Positions 52,602 through 62,215 of a stretch of 64,000 nucleotides of DNA are shown one piece after another. This DNA comes from Ligula intestinalis (Eukaryota; Platyhelminthes; Cestoda; Diphyllobothriidea; Diphyllobothriidae), in the NCBI GenBank assembly GCA_036362985.1, contig JAYGXS010000001.1, forward strand, positions 11,868,615 to 11,932,614, written 5' to 3'. Position numbers and translations under genes: made by a program. Under the pieces are notes generated by a model. That model ran no database searches, had not been told where the DNA came from, and saw only the letters and a list, made by a program, of their open reading frames with translations. Every line of letters begins with the position of its first letter. Within the stretch, counting starts at the first letter, position 1.

Positions 52602-53225
52602 TTATCCACGAAATTCACCTTTCGGATTTGCTTTTACGACTACCAGAGGGGGGGGGGGTGAGTAAACATTGCGTCCGACAGGTCGGACACGGAAGCGGCC
52701 AGGCGCACACAGTCGATCAACCCCGACAGTGGCGTTATTTTTTCGCATAAACGAAGTATCACGGTTTGATGAGGACACCGAAATGCGCAATGGCGGCGGA
52801 GCTAATGGACAGGCAGGTGCTGAAATAAAAAAGCCGGTAGACGGAAGTGGTGGGACATCTTCCTTACGGGACTTTCGTGCCGCTTGAGGGGAGGACGCTC
52901 TAAGTGCTTTTTTTCGCCACTCAGTGAGCCAACCCCAACGTTTTGTCGCCCTCGCCAGTCGGCGTGGCGCCAAGGTCATTGCTTCAAGAATTAGCAGCCC
53001 CATGAACGCCGGTTGGTCTGCCACGGCTTGCGGTGGAGGGTCGCACCTTCGAAACGGTGCCGCCGGGAACAGGCATTTGGGAAACCCGCCGCGGGGGCCA
53101 GCCATCTGCCGGCGTCGGTCAATGAAGACGGGCTTCACAGCAGGGGGAGTGGGGTGGCCGAAGGCGATTAGTGTAGGCGGACGACGGGGTCGGAATGTTG
53201 ATTTCGATCGCCACAATAGGCTCAT
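52602..53225 (-). CDS. Unidentified 207-codon frame in GC-rich island
   Basis: Longest frame in the window that I cannot assign. The product would be very basic and Pro/Arg/Ala-rich (RPRRPPTLIAFGHPTPPAV, ARRLARATKRWGWLTEWRKK, CPLAPPPLRISVSSS, GRFRVRPVGRNVYSPPPPLV). No zinc knuckle, signal peptide or membrane segment. The GC-rich island (about 52380-53220) lacks stops by composition, and the plus strand is also largely open (52375-52665, 52924-53301), so the frame may be chance. The neighbouring minus frame 52275-52511 (RVRADRPVLTSLLDEAVGW) looks more protein-like and could be part of the same broken unit, perhaps a retroelement ORF1. A (GA)n run follows at 53263. Confidence 0.25.
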   Translation of the reverse strand: MSLLWRSKSTFRPRRPPTLIAFGHPTPPAVKPVFIDRRRQMAGPRGGFPKCLFPAAPFRRCDPPPQAVADQPAFMGLLILEAMTLAPRRLARATKRWGWLTEWRKKALRASSPQAARKSRKEDVPPLPSTGFFISAPACPLAPPPLRISVSSSNRDTSFMRKNNATVGVDRLCAPGRFRVRPVGRNVYSPPPPLVVVKANPKGEFRG

Positions 53226-53261
53226 ATGCTGTTGTATACATTATATGCCCTTAGTATTTTT

Positions 53262-53286
53262 GAGAGAGAGAGAGAGAGAGAGAGAG
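53262..53286. repeat. GA microsatellite
   Basis: About 12 GA units next to the GC-rich island. Confidence 0.9.
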
Positions 53287-53715
53287 GAAGGCTATATTTA
53301 GAATGAAAAATCCTAAGCCTTCTGCAAAGATTGCTTCATTTAAGGAGAGCAAAGGATAAGGTAAATAAGGGGTCATGGTAAAAAGTCAAGTCAAGTCAAG
53401 TCAAATTTATTAAAGGAAATATAAGCAAACGCCTTTGAACTCCCTCTTGGTACATAGGATTTCAGAAATGCATCGGCATAGCCGAACATTCCAAAGGAGT
53501 CGTTGACATAATTTCAAACGACTACTCGCTTGTTTCAAGTAATAAACTCACACTCAGTTTACACGAGCCAGCAGTGTAACTGAGGGAGAAGAGCAGACGG
53601 TAAAAAAACTCCTTAGGCTGGCTCATAATTCAAAATGGAATGTCATTTGTTGTTTTTAGGAGAAAAACTGTCGCTCGTGGGGGGGAAGCATTTGAATGAT
53701 ATGGGCATGATGCTT

Positions 53716-53952
53716 CTATGAATGTTGACGGCAGCCATGGCGTCCATAACGAGTAATATCTACATCCAAAGGACCATACGAGAAGGATACCTCGGAGTCA
53801 GGAGAACGTCCTGAAGAACCGGAGATGCGACCATGATAAGCCTTTGCTGTGCCAAGAGCCGAGGACCCCGCCACGTCGTCAGCAGTCGGTTGATACGAGA
53901 AAGGGTGTGACAGGGCAAGGTCATCAGGAATCTTAGACTCCATGAAGGACAA
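53716..53952 (-). pseudogene. LINE-A copy 2, chimeric 3' segment
   Basis: Starts MSFMESKIPDD like LINE-A, then diverges at once into a Ser/Gly-rich tail with no RT motif. The switch marks the internal deletion junction at about 53925. Confidence 0.5.
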
Positions 53953-54012
53953 GTTGATGAGGTGCGTAAATGCAGGGGCTAACTGAAAAGAGGAGGATTT
54001 CAGGAGAAACGG

Positions 54013-54351
54013 TTAGATACCATCTGTCCTGGCAGCTGTTGAAACTCGAACCTTTTTAAAATATTTCAGTACTGTTTCCACTGACACAGGAACAAAGCCA
54101 CTTGGTAATAAGGAAATAGCGTTTGTTGGAAGATAGGAGTCAGTGGGAGTGTGGATGAATTTTGCATTAAAACGGTCCAAGTCTAAGTTAGCATCTACAT
54201 GGGCTAATGTATTGCATTGACCAGTGAGATGCTTAAGATTCTTCCAGATTCCATCCGAGGAGAGAGGAGAGGAAGATGTAGAAGAAGTAAAAAGCTGCCT
54301 AACAAAAAGGTCGTTCAGCCTGGAAATCTCACGCTTAATTAGGACGTTCAC
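54013..54351 (-). pseudogene. LINE-A copy 2, linker and RT start
   Basis: 112 codons: EISRLNDLFVRQLFTSSTSS, IWKNLKHLTGQCNTLAHVDA, HTPTDSYLPTN and TVLKYFKKVRVSTAARTDGI, aligning along the whole length to 1690-2045. AAGPDG has become AARTDG, and a stop follows, so it is inactive. Confidence 0.75.
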
Positions 54352-55170
54352 ATGCTTTGGTCAATCTTGTAGGCCTAGTTTGTAGAAAAATTCCTTTTGG
54401 CGTCTCAGAGTTTTTAGACGGTAAGAAGAAATTCTGTCAGGTTTAACCAACACTGTGTTAAGATGACAACATATAGTAAAAATTTCATTGAAAAAAATTT
54501 TTATGACAACTGGAGCACGACTCGACGTTTAAGCGTTCAAGAAGGGCAGGAAGGTTGTCAGATATGACGGTCTGGAGGAACAAACCTTAAATTTCCTCTC
54601 GGGTTTCGCTAACAGTCCTTTCTTAGAACGACAATAGATGGTTGATAGGCCCAATAAAACAGAATGATCTCAGCCTGACAATGGAGGTCTCTTTTTGACA
54701 GCAAAATGTTTGGGATAATTGGTCAATATATGATCAAGAGGGGAGTCAGCACGAGTGTTGAAGGAAACTGAGGGGGGTGTAGATTCACATGGTTGAAGTT
54801 ACCACATAAAACAATGGCATAATCGCAGGACAGTAGGGCAAGTTTTAGGGAAAAAAAATAAGAAAACGGACTAAAGCACCTTGGCATGTAGAGAAGAATA
54901 AAGATGCTGAAATAAATAATGCTTTAAGAATCATGCAAAAATCGAGGCTTAAAGACTGCAGCAATGGCATCTAGTAAATCGTCCAAAAAATTAAATAAGG
55001 AATTACAATTTGTGCACCATTGCTGGTTTACAAAGGCAGCCACTTCACCACCTCTACTGCTGGATAGAGATTTTCTGCCCGAGCGAAAAGAATAGAAATC
55101 TGGCGACGTGATGAGTATGAACTATATGCAAGACAGAAACCGCTATCTCACCATTTATTGCTCCTGTGGA

Positions 55171-55710
55171 CTCATTAATTAATTTAAACCATGTTTTAAA
55201 CTTAAAAATTAGCAAAAATAAACTGATGTATACGAATATTTTTGAATAGACTTTTCAAGACTTTAAATACCTGTTAATTAGGAACGTGTTAAAACCGCAA
55301 AATACTATTTCTATTTCACGCATTAAATTTGAACAAGACGCAGAAAGTATACTTTCGTGCATTTTTTTCCTATAAAATATGTTTTAACCTATAAGGGCGT
55401 CAAAAAGCAATGGGAGAAATTCAGCCTACTTAAGAAGTCATTTTTGCAGGCGGTCGTGCAAAATCCAGCAGCCCGCTGTGAATCGAAGCTGATGTACTTT
55501 GTGCAAAGCTAGCTTTGTTGGAGTGACCCCTGCGCTGTCACTTCCGGTTATTGAAAAGACTGGTCTTATCGTAGGACGCTATAGTTACCATTGAGGATTT
55601 ACATATCGCTTATCGCACCTTACTAGTATCCGACAATATCATGACGAGCAGAAGATCAATATCCAGTAGGTGTGTGTAGATGTGTATCTTCTAGCACTTT
55701 CTGCTTATGT
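55171..55710. other. No gene recognised
   Basis: AT-rich then mixed sequence preceding the hammerhead-like motif H4. Confidence 0.35.
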
Positions 55711-55750
55711 CTCTGATGATGAATCTGCGACGGATCTCGAAACGTCCCAG
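55711..55750 (+). ncRNA. Hammerhead-like motif H4
   Basis: CTGATGA, TGAATCTGCGACGGATCT, CGAAACGTC. Both core boxes are exact and the middle folds as a short stem (GAATC/GGATC-like with one mismatch) with a CTGCGAC-type loop. No PLE coding remnant is immediately upstream. Confidence 0.45.
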
Positions 55751-56155
55751 CTATCAAGCTGTCTTCTGCTCAGGAATATAATCCTATAACCCGGTGCTAA
55801 AGCACATGCTGAGCAGTGCTTGAGCTTCAGAATGGTGTCCAGTAGGTTTAAATTAAAAAACATTTGAGTAAAGGGGACGAGAATGTTAAAGGTCAAATAT
55901 TCTGGCACCTTTGAACAGAACCATTTCCTCTGATTAAAAGGGTAAGAAATACCTCGAAATTCAAGAAGGTTGCATTCCTAGACCGAATGACGGCCCAAGT
56001 GCCAAGGGTGATATGAGACCTGGTACCCGAGAGCATCGTCAATCGGAGGTAACCGGATCCCTCCCACGCCTTATTAGATGCCTGCCAACTAACGAGACTG
56101 GAGTCAAAGTAGTTAACAAGGTACTAACTCAAAAACTGGTTTCTACTGTTATTTA

Positions 56156-56335
56156 ATACTTGTACTTGTTTCGGCTGCAATCATGCCTGATCTGGCCGGC
56201 CTCAGTGATGTCACGGGCGGTACCTCTCCATACGTGACGATTGGCGGCAGCGGATCTCGAAAGCTCCACTCAGTCCCTTCTCCAGCGACGGAAATCAAGG
56301 ATAGAAGTTCCAAGAAATGCTTCCGTGTCTTGGCG
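56156..56335 (-). mobile_element. RTE-like LINE 3'-end fragment
   Basis: Matches 12194-12370 of the other RTE-like LINE (CTTGTACTTGT tail side, CATGCCTGATCTGGCCGGCC, TCCTTCTCCAGCGACGGAAA-type block) in the same orientation. It stops at 56335, where motif H5 sequence begins, so it is a heavily 5'-truncated or cut copy. Confidence 0.7.
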
Positions 56336-56370
56336 CCCTTCTATTTCTTGGCGGGGTTTATACTATTGTA

Positions 56371-56408
56371 TCCGATGATGGATCCGCGACGGAATCCGAA
56401 ACGTAAGG
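56371..56408 (+). ncRNA. Hammerhead-like motif H5
   Basis: CCGATGA, T, GGATCC-GCGAC-GGAATCC, GAAACGT. Stem II halves pair well; the first box has C for T. Confidence 0.4.
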
Positions 56409-56746
56409 CTGATAAATTAATTTTCCCGGTCATCAAATCACCCTCTTCTCACTAAACCAAATACTGCGGCAGCTATGATGCACATCTATCCAGTGGAGAT
56501 TTGCCTTCACCTATGGCCTCTCCCCCAATGAACGTCAGGATAGGAGGAAGGAGATTATTAATCGACTTTCTGGCCACGTCTTTCAACCGTGGACCCTCTA
56601 TGGATGAATTGATTTTCTGTGCTGTGCGATGATAGTCAAAGACATCCTTAATGCAATGATTAAGAGGTGTGACTGCGCTTGATTTCAAGACCTCAACCCA
56701 TCAGAAGAAGAAAAGTTGATCACCGGAGGAGGAAAATGTATTCATC

Positions 56747-56783
56747 TGGTGCTTCGGACTCACACGCGTCTGCATCATCAGAG
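56747..56783 (-). ncRNA. Hammerhead-like motif H6 (degenerate)
   Basis: Minus strand: CTCTGATGATGCAGACGCG then GAGTCCGAAGCACC. First box exact, second GAAG instead of GAAA. Confidence 0.3.
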
Positions 56784-57140
56784 ACAGGGTGCAACACATG
56801 CTTCCCGAGATCACATCTGATCCCTAATTTGGGCGGGAAAAGTGTTTTATTTTCGATGCCTTTTATTATCCTTATTTACGCTTCTAGCTGTGGTACGTGA
56901 CTTAACGGAAATTCGAATTGGTCGATTCGTTTATAGTTCAATCCTTACCAAACTCCCACAATATGTTTTGCATCGGTGCACATTGAGAAGAAACAAAAGT
57001 GTGCGGACCCTTTAAATGCAGGTATCTAGGCGGAGGGGTGTGCAGACAAACTTATAATTCACGACTGGAAGCGGATCTGCGAGTGTTAGGTTTTTCTTGC
57101 AGAGAAAATGAATGCATGATCACTGGGACATCATTTTTAA

Positions 57141-57177
57141 TTGTATCTCAGATTCTTGCAAGAGGCCATCTTCAGGC
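57141..57177 (-). ncRNA. Hammerhead-like motif H7 (degenerate)
   Basis: Minus strand: CCTGAAGATGGCCTCTTGC then AAGAATCTGAGA. H3-type layout; GAGA in place of GAAA. It lies head-on to the plus-strand PLE fragment that starts at about 57200. Confidence 0.3.
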
Positions 57178-57199
57178 GGACTCAGTGTGCAGGAAGAAT

Positions 57200-57495
57200 T
57201 GACGTGTATGTAAAGAATATGTCAGAAGCAACAGAAGGCTCGGCGTGGGTGTCACCCGTCATCCGACAGATCATGCAAATAAAGGACCGACCGGAGGTGA
57301 GTAGCCTGGTGTCGTTTATCAATTGCTCCGTCGCGATTGTTGTCGCCACAATACAGGGCAGACCGGATGACGACTTAGGTTTCTAATAATAGAACACAGA
57401 CAGGCAGTGTGGAGGGGTGACTCACTGTCTCAGATCGCTGACCACACCCTGGAGGGAAGCCACAAATGTAACCTCGGGAGTACGTGGATAATGAC
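57200..57495 (+). pseudogene. Penelope-like element fragment (same family as 34.7 kb)
   Basis: Frame 57141-57386 reads DVYVKNMSEATEGSAW then IMQIKDRPEVSS, the segment before the PLE endonuclease, and QGRPDDDLGF where the QTGR region should be. At 57390-57480 another frame gives RGDSLSQIADHTLEGSHKCN and TWIM, the endonuclease C-terminal half also found at 34965-35156. The order is intact, but the GIY-YIG start is disrupted by frame changes. Confidence 0.65.
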
Positions 57496-57503
57496 GTGAG
57501 TCA

Positions 57504-58241
57504 GTTTACCGAAAGGACTCCACTGCAGAAATCATCCTTAACTATAGGAGTAACCACCCTGCGGCCCACAAAAGAAGCTGTGTTCGCACTCTTTTCCAAC
57601 GGGCCCACCGTTATTGCAGTAAAGATGATTTGCTCAAGAGAGAACTAACGTACTTGTACAAATTTTTCCGGGCCAATGGATATCCGACAAGCTTTGTCAA
57701 GAATTGCCTTAGACGTCAGGGTCAAGCACAAAACCTCCCTCCCAACGATGTTACATTGCCACGGAAATTTTATTCTCTACCCTACATGAATGGAGTATCT
57801 GAAACCATCTCTCGGCAACTAAGTCGCTTTGGCATCTCCGTTGCCCACAAGCCCGCAACCTCACTGCGCACAAGCTTATGTCGAGTAAAGGACGCTCTGC
57901 CCGTGGGACAACTAAGTAACGTCGTTTATCGTATACCGTGTGCTGGTTGCCCTTGCGTTCATATTGGCCAAACAGGCCGATGCCTTGAGACTCGAATCAG
58001 CGAACACAAGTCAGCCGTTCGCCTACGCAACCATTTATCACTCGTATTTGCACACTCAATTGAGTGTGATCATCGCTTCAATTTGGATGCCACCGACGTG
58101 ATCGCAATGGCTTATACGCGACAAGCGAGAGAATTCCTTGAAGCTTGGCACTCGAATCCGGCTAGTATAAACAAGCACGTAGAGCTTGACTCACACTATA
58201 CCGGGTTTCGTTCATGGTCTACTTATCTGGGCACAGCCTGA
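57504..58241 (+). pseudogene. Penelope-like element, RT C-terminus plus GIY-YIG, open frame
   Basis: About 246 codons without a stop, entering at 57504 with VYRKDSTAEIILNYRSNHP and KRSCVRTLFQRA (standard end of the PLE RT), then FRANGYPTSFVKNCLRRQ, LPYMNGVSETISRQLSRFGI, VVYRIPCAGCPCVHIGQTGR (GIY-YIG opening, with HIG), LETRISEHKSAVRLRNHLS (catalytic Arg and following helix) and REFLEAWHSNPASINKH at the end. The ATG at 57630 lies inside the RT part, so no true start is present: the copy is 5'-truncated, cut directly against the previous PLE. It is the best preserved PLE here and may be recent. A PLE enzyme of this kind would nick DNA and prime reverse transcription. Confidence 0.85.
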
Positions 58242-58834
58242 AACAACAACTGGCTCTCTGTGCCCGGTCAAGTGGAATTTCTCTGACTCTTAACCAGCCC
58301 CCCTCCCCCCCACGAACACGCGGCCCATAGTCCAAACGCTAACACCCCTCCTCCCCTCACTAGCAAAACCTATCGCCGCGGTGTCACGTCACCATAACCC
58401 TTCCACGCAATTCCCCCTTTCCTCCCCCGTCCGTTGTAACCTCTGCCTCCAAAACCTCTAGTGCGACATTCCCAGCCCTCACTTTTAATTTAGTCTGACG
58501 ACGAACACGTGATACTTGTTCGAAAATTCATGAGTACACCTCGATTTCCCGAAGATGTTCTTTCTTTTCATCATATCATCTCGGAATGCAACTTACTTTA
58601 CTTATCCAGTAATAAGACTACTGGTGAGAATTACAATAGGTCTAGGTATCTGACTCCAACTCTATCAACAAACATATTCATATACTCCCTATTATCACGC
58701 ACTTTGCTTGCGTGGCCCTGTTCCCAGCCAAGGACATTTGCTAAGATGACATCGTGAGACGATGTAGGCGTGGGCTAAACCTTAGCACGAATGCAACCCC
58801 CCCCCCCTTCTACCCCACTCCTCCTTCCTCATAG
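58242..58834. other. PLE 3' UTR, C-rich then AT-rich
   Basis: C-rich runs (58290-58440, poly-C again at 58797-58808). No coding sign; the frame 58509-58757 has no domain. Confidence 0.4.
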
Positions 58835-58875
58835 ATGAACTTTGATACCAGGTTATTTCCTGCTGCATACTCATT

Positions 58876-58914
58876 GTCTCTGAAGGTGGCCTCCTTTACG
58901 AAGGCGAAAGCCCA
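58876..58914 (+). ncRNA. Hammerhead-like motif H8
   Basis: CTGAAGG, TG, GCCT-CCTTTACGA-AGGC, GAAAG. Stem II (GCCT/AGGC) is clean; the first box ends G instead of A. It lies 635 bases after the stop of the PLE at 57504-58241 on the same strand and is followed by AATAAAAGTGCTATCCCA, like H3. Confidence 0.45.
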
Positions 58915-59139
58915 GAAGAATAAAAGTGCTATCCCAATGATCGCGCCTTCATCTTCCATGCAAAATGATAACTGGACGAGGGGCAACTATAGTGGAAATA
59001 AGCGAGTGTATTCAGAGCGCTACAACCGCCAGGCCTAGCAGGCCAGAACAGAATACAAAAAACATAGCGAGAGGTTTATTACGTGCGAGAACCGACGAGG
59101 TGGCAGCGTCACTCTTACAAGACCAGGGCGTGTGCTGAC

Positions 59140-59163
59140 ACGTCCGAGAGAGAGAGAGAGAAC
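59140..59163. repeat. GA microsatellite (short)
   Basis: Seven GA units at 59148-59162. The surrounding block 59035-59290 resembles no element I can name. Confidence 0.7.
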
Positions 59164-59361
59164 AGATTCAAGTATATTTGTGTGTAAGTCAAATGCATTG
59201 CATTTCACTAACCGAAGCTTGTGACTGTCTGACTGCGCGCATGTAGGCACGAGTTGCAGACGGCCAGACTGGTAAACCCAATGCGTCTGGAACCGCTCAG
59301 GGCGGGGGTCGAGTGAATGACCTTGACGCTTTGGGGCATGTTTCAGGCTGTTCTTCGATTA

Positions 59362-59400
59362 CCTATGATTAAGGATTCCCGAGGGAATCCGAAACGTCAG
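59362..59400 (+). ncRNA. Hammerhead-like motif H9
   Basis: CTATGATTAA, GGATTCCC-GA-GGGAATCC, GAAACGTCAGG. The stem II arms are perfect (eight pairs), GAAAC exact, but the first box is changed (CTATGAT). Followed by AATAAAGTCC, a polyadenylation-like signal, and a GTT microsatellite at 59446. Confidence 0.4.
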
Positions 59401-59639
59401 GAAAATAAAGTCCTTGTTCCAGTGATCGCATATTGCGCTTCTGAGTTGTTGTTGTTGTTGCCGGATCCGGATCTTGTGTCAGTATGAGCGCATCAGCCTG
59501 TTCCAGTGGGTTGGCACCTTGTTATGAGAGAATAGAGTGTTCCTGATGCAATAAATTCTAGTTATTGCTGAACCAGTCGAGTGCATCAGTGAAGTAGGCT
59601 CACCGTCTTGCGCTCACAAACCTGGAAAAAAATGTAGTG

Positions 59640-59870
59640 TCGAAAGTTTACAAGTTCATCTACGTAGACGTACGTCGCAGAGACAGGTCATGACTTCGAT
59701 CTTCAAGGAGCAACCATCGTAGGCCGAGGAAACTCAAAATCCGAAAGGCTGATGCTTGAGGCATGGTACGCAGATGCCAACTCCATCAACAGGCATCCGG
59801 ACCTCCCCGCGGCCCACAAAGTCTTGCGGCCTTATGAGAGCGAAGGGCGAAACGAGAACAAACCGAACGT
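59640..59870 (+). pseudogene. Penelope-like element, GIY-YIG C-terminal fragment
   Basis: The second half of the endonuclease: a GATIVGRGNSKSERLMLEA stretch (59710-59765, upstream of the ATG at 59752 in the same frame), then EAWYADANSINRHPDLPAAH, the usual closing 'EAWYS...SINRH.DLP' of PLEs. The frame runs on to 59940 with a Lys/Arg-rich end. The preceding GIY motif is not visible. Confidence 0.7.
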
Positions 59871-59963
59871 AAGGATGCAAAAGAAGAAGCTCCCACGACG
59901 AGCTGGCCATAAGAGGAGGCAGGGTTGCCAGAATCCTTGATCAGGTGACAAGTCGCCTCACTC

Positions 59964-60012
59964 ATTGCTGTTCATGACTCTCTGTTCATGACCCCCTGTT
60001 CATGACCACACG
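59964..60012. repeat. Short tandem units CTGTTCATGACC
   Basis: Three imperfect 15-base units (TGTTCATGACTC, TGTTCATGACCC, TGTTCATGACCA) downstream of the PLE fragment. Confidence 0.7.
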
Positions 60013-60186
60013 GACAGCTAATTGGCGTATACCAGTATAATGGCCCCCCGACTCCACTGACAGCTAATTCCCTTCGCCCCCATTCCTTTTGATAGCTGTT
60101 TCTAACGCCCTGACAACCTGATTATTTCTGACAGTTGATTAGCCCATGGCCACTTTAATTACCCTCGTTTCGTTGCTACTTCTCAC

Positions 60187-60224
60187 CTCTGAAGATAAAC
60201 TCCTGCAGGACCATAAACCTATTG
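60187..60224 (+). ncRNA. Hammerhead-like motif H10 (weak)
   Basis: CTGAAGA, TAAACTCCTGCAGGACC, ATAAACC. First box exact; the second reads TAAAC and not GAAAC. About 320 bases after the PLE fragment at 59640 on the same strand. Confidence 0.25.
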
Positions 60225-61394
60225 TTTCGGTGCTCGACAAATCTTCTACCTTATCTATGCAGATACCTGGAACGCAAATCTTTTAATTTATGCTTAGAAT
60301 TAACTGTTCGAACTACGGTTTTGATGAGGTTTACTGCATGCCCCAGGGGCCATGGTGGCGCAGGATAGATGCACACCCCTGAAGAAGATCAGAGTGAGAG
60401 TAGACTTGTCGCATATACCGCAATCTCTCCTGCTCCTCCTCGTCCGTCACCTGAGTCCGGTGTCAAGAAAACCATAGGTGGCAGAGGGCGACGGTTGCTG
60501 GTACACTTAGGTTGCGTCACCCTGCTTTTGGGTGACCGCTTCGGAAAAAAGTACAGCCAGTGCCTATGTCTGCCTCTGACCCAGTTCAGAGAAGGTGAGA
60601 AGATAAATGGACGCCGTGAGGTCCTGTGCGAATCGGTCTTGAAGGTGATTGGCCAGATTAGATTGGGGTAGGCAGCCACTGTTGCGCACGTGCTACCAGT
60701 CGTGAGATGCGAAAGATTGGTTGTTGCACGTGGCATTGGGTCACGACAAAGTTGTTTTAGAATCACTGATGTGTCCGTATCAGTCTCCTGGATGACAGCC
60801 AACTTGTCTGGCATAACAGCCTGTATAATCTCGGCACATTCCGTCATCACATTGGCGCATTCGCCCATGTGCGCATGCAAGAAGTTGATACTTAAAACAG
60901 CATGACTCAGATTCCACTTCCACCACCACAGTTCCCATAATGCTGGAGTCTACTCAGTCAGGTTTTTTACATGCTGATATTTAGCATATCGTTAAATTTC
61001 CTTTAGGAAATACTCCTACAACACGGGTGAGATTGTGACATTGAGTCGACACCTTTTCTGGTTACCATTAACATTGGATTTTTTTGTATGTCCTTTGGTT
61101 TGCCTATTTTGCTCATTATATACTGATTTTTACCCCTCTTTGTTTGACCTATAATGATGAGATCAACTGTACACGAAGGTAGCACTGTTTTGAAGAAAGT
61201 AAATATGGCGTTAACTTCGCGACTCATACACCTCTCGAATTTTCATGATGTCGATATTTTTAGTTACCGGCCACTATGTATCCTTTATGATCTTCAGGTT
61301 TTATCCATTTTGCGTACCTAACTCAGACTGAAACCTTAAAAGTAACGTGTCTATAAAAACATTGTAAGCAAAAATACATTACTGACAAAAAAGA
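60225..61394. other. No gene recognised
   Basis: Frames at 60369-60671 (plus) and 60389-60880 (minus, 163 codons) overlap on opposite strands in a GC-richer block and carry no domain; neither is supported. Confidence 0.4.
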
Positions 61395-61540
61395 GAGATT
61401 GGAATGGACATTTTGGCCTCATTGGCCATCATCAGCCAGCCATACGCCACCCCAGGATTGGCGACCCTCGGGACTCGAACCCGTGACCTTGCTAGTTAAA
61501 GTCCAATGCTCTAACCACTGAGCCGCGGGCTCATTGCCTT
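61395..61540 (-). mobile_element. tRNA-derived SINE with best tRNA-like head
   Basis: Minus strand head: GCGGCTCAGTGGTTAGAGC (A box with a GCTC/GAGC D stem) and CACGGGTTCGAGTCCCG (perfect B box and T arm). Then GGCGTATGGCTGGCTGATG and the family body to CCATTCCAATCTC. The anticodon stem does not pair, so it is not a working tRNA. The head resembles tRNAs with TTGGACTTNTAA anticodon arms. Confidence 0.75.
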
Positions 61541-62064
61541 CGATGGGGTATACACAAAATAGAAGATTGACACTCACCGATAGTTTGCAGAACTCTCTCG
61601 CCTCGTTATGCTATCGCCATATATGCAGGGGTAAAGTAAGTTAAACCCTAGCATATGTGATCATCAGAACATTGTTACTTAGTAGAGAAGAAGTCGGTAG
61701 AGGCCGGTAGAGGTCGGTAGAGGAACAGTATATTGTGTACACAGATGAACGAAGGATAGATGCAAGACATTTCACTTGGGAGCTCACGACCAGCCAGGAG
61801 GGCCAGCGTTGTCCAAGTGCTGGTTTGACAGTAGTCAGGCCAGTGGGCAGAGAGAGCAATTAATGCGTGCAGGCTTGCTATTCTTCGCCATGCTAAGGAC
61901 CATCTATGCAGCATCTGTGATTGGCTGTTCGCAGACGTCGAGAACCGCAGTTGTGAGATTCTAACCGAGTTCACTTCGACGCGAGCTAGTCACTACAATG
62001 CTTTGGGGTTCGTTCTCAAATCCAAAGGCTAGCGTACTATCTGCGGAAATTCCTTATCGAAGAA
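61541..62064. repeat. Family R repeat region
   Basis: Contains a 10-base tandem triplet (TCGGTAGAGG, 61694-61723), CAGTATATTGTGTACACAG at 61726, and the GTGATTGGCTGTTCGCAGACG block at 61918 that matches 50090-50164 inverted. No coding sequence. Confidence 0.5.
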
Positions 62065-62215
62065 AGGGAAGGAGACTGGAATGGCTATTTCTGGCTTATT
62101 AGTTGCCCTCAGCCAGCCACACTCAACCAGAGGGATAGTGACCCCCAAGGTTCAAACTCACGACCTTGTTGGCTAGAAGCCTAAAGTTCTACCAAGTGTC
62201 GGGTTAGCGGCGGTC
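62065..62215 (-). mobile_element. tRNA-derived SINE
   Basis: Plus strand reads GGAATGGCTATTTCTGGCTTATTAG...CAGCCAGCC, the reverse family body, then AAGGTTCAAACTCACGACC (inverse B box) and a worn A box near 62195. Confidence 0.6.

Larger units (their letters stand above)
53385..55170 (-). mobile_element. Second copy of LINE-A, RT deleted
   Basis: Minus strand, collinear with about 900-2140 of the first copy: endonuclease parts at 55090-54700, linker and RT start at 54351-54013, then the MESKIPD helix at about 53940. After that the RT is missing and an unrelated-looking 250-bp segment leads to a 3' region ending in an AAGTC tandem tail (plus strand 53385-53404). Either a deletion joined the RT start to the 3' UTR, or this subfamily has another 3' end. 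Confidence 0.7.

Noticed and set aside
60389..60880. 163-codon minus-strand frame
   Set aside because: Overlaps a plus-strand frame of 100 codons in GC-richer DNA, no domain, no related copy in the window.
61455..61535. Possible tRNA gene on the minus strand
   Set aside because: A and B boxes are good, but the anticodon stem does not pair and the sequence continues into the SINE body shared by other copies.
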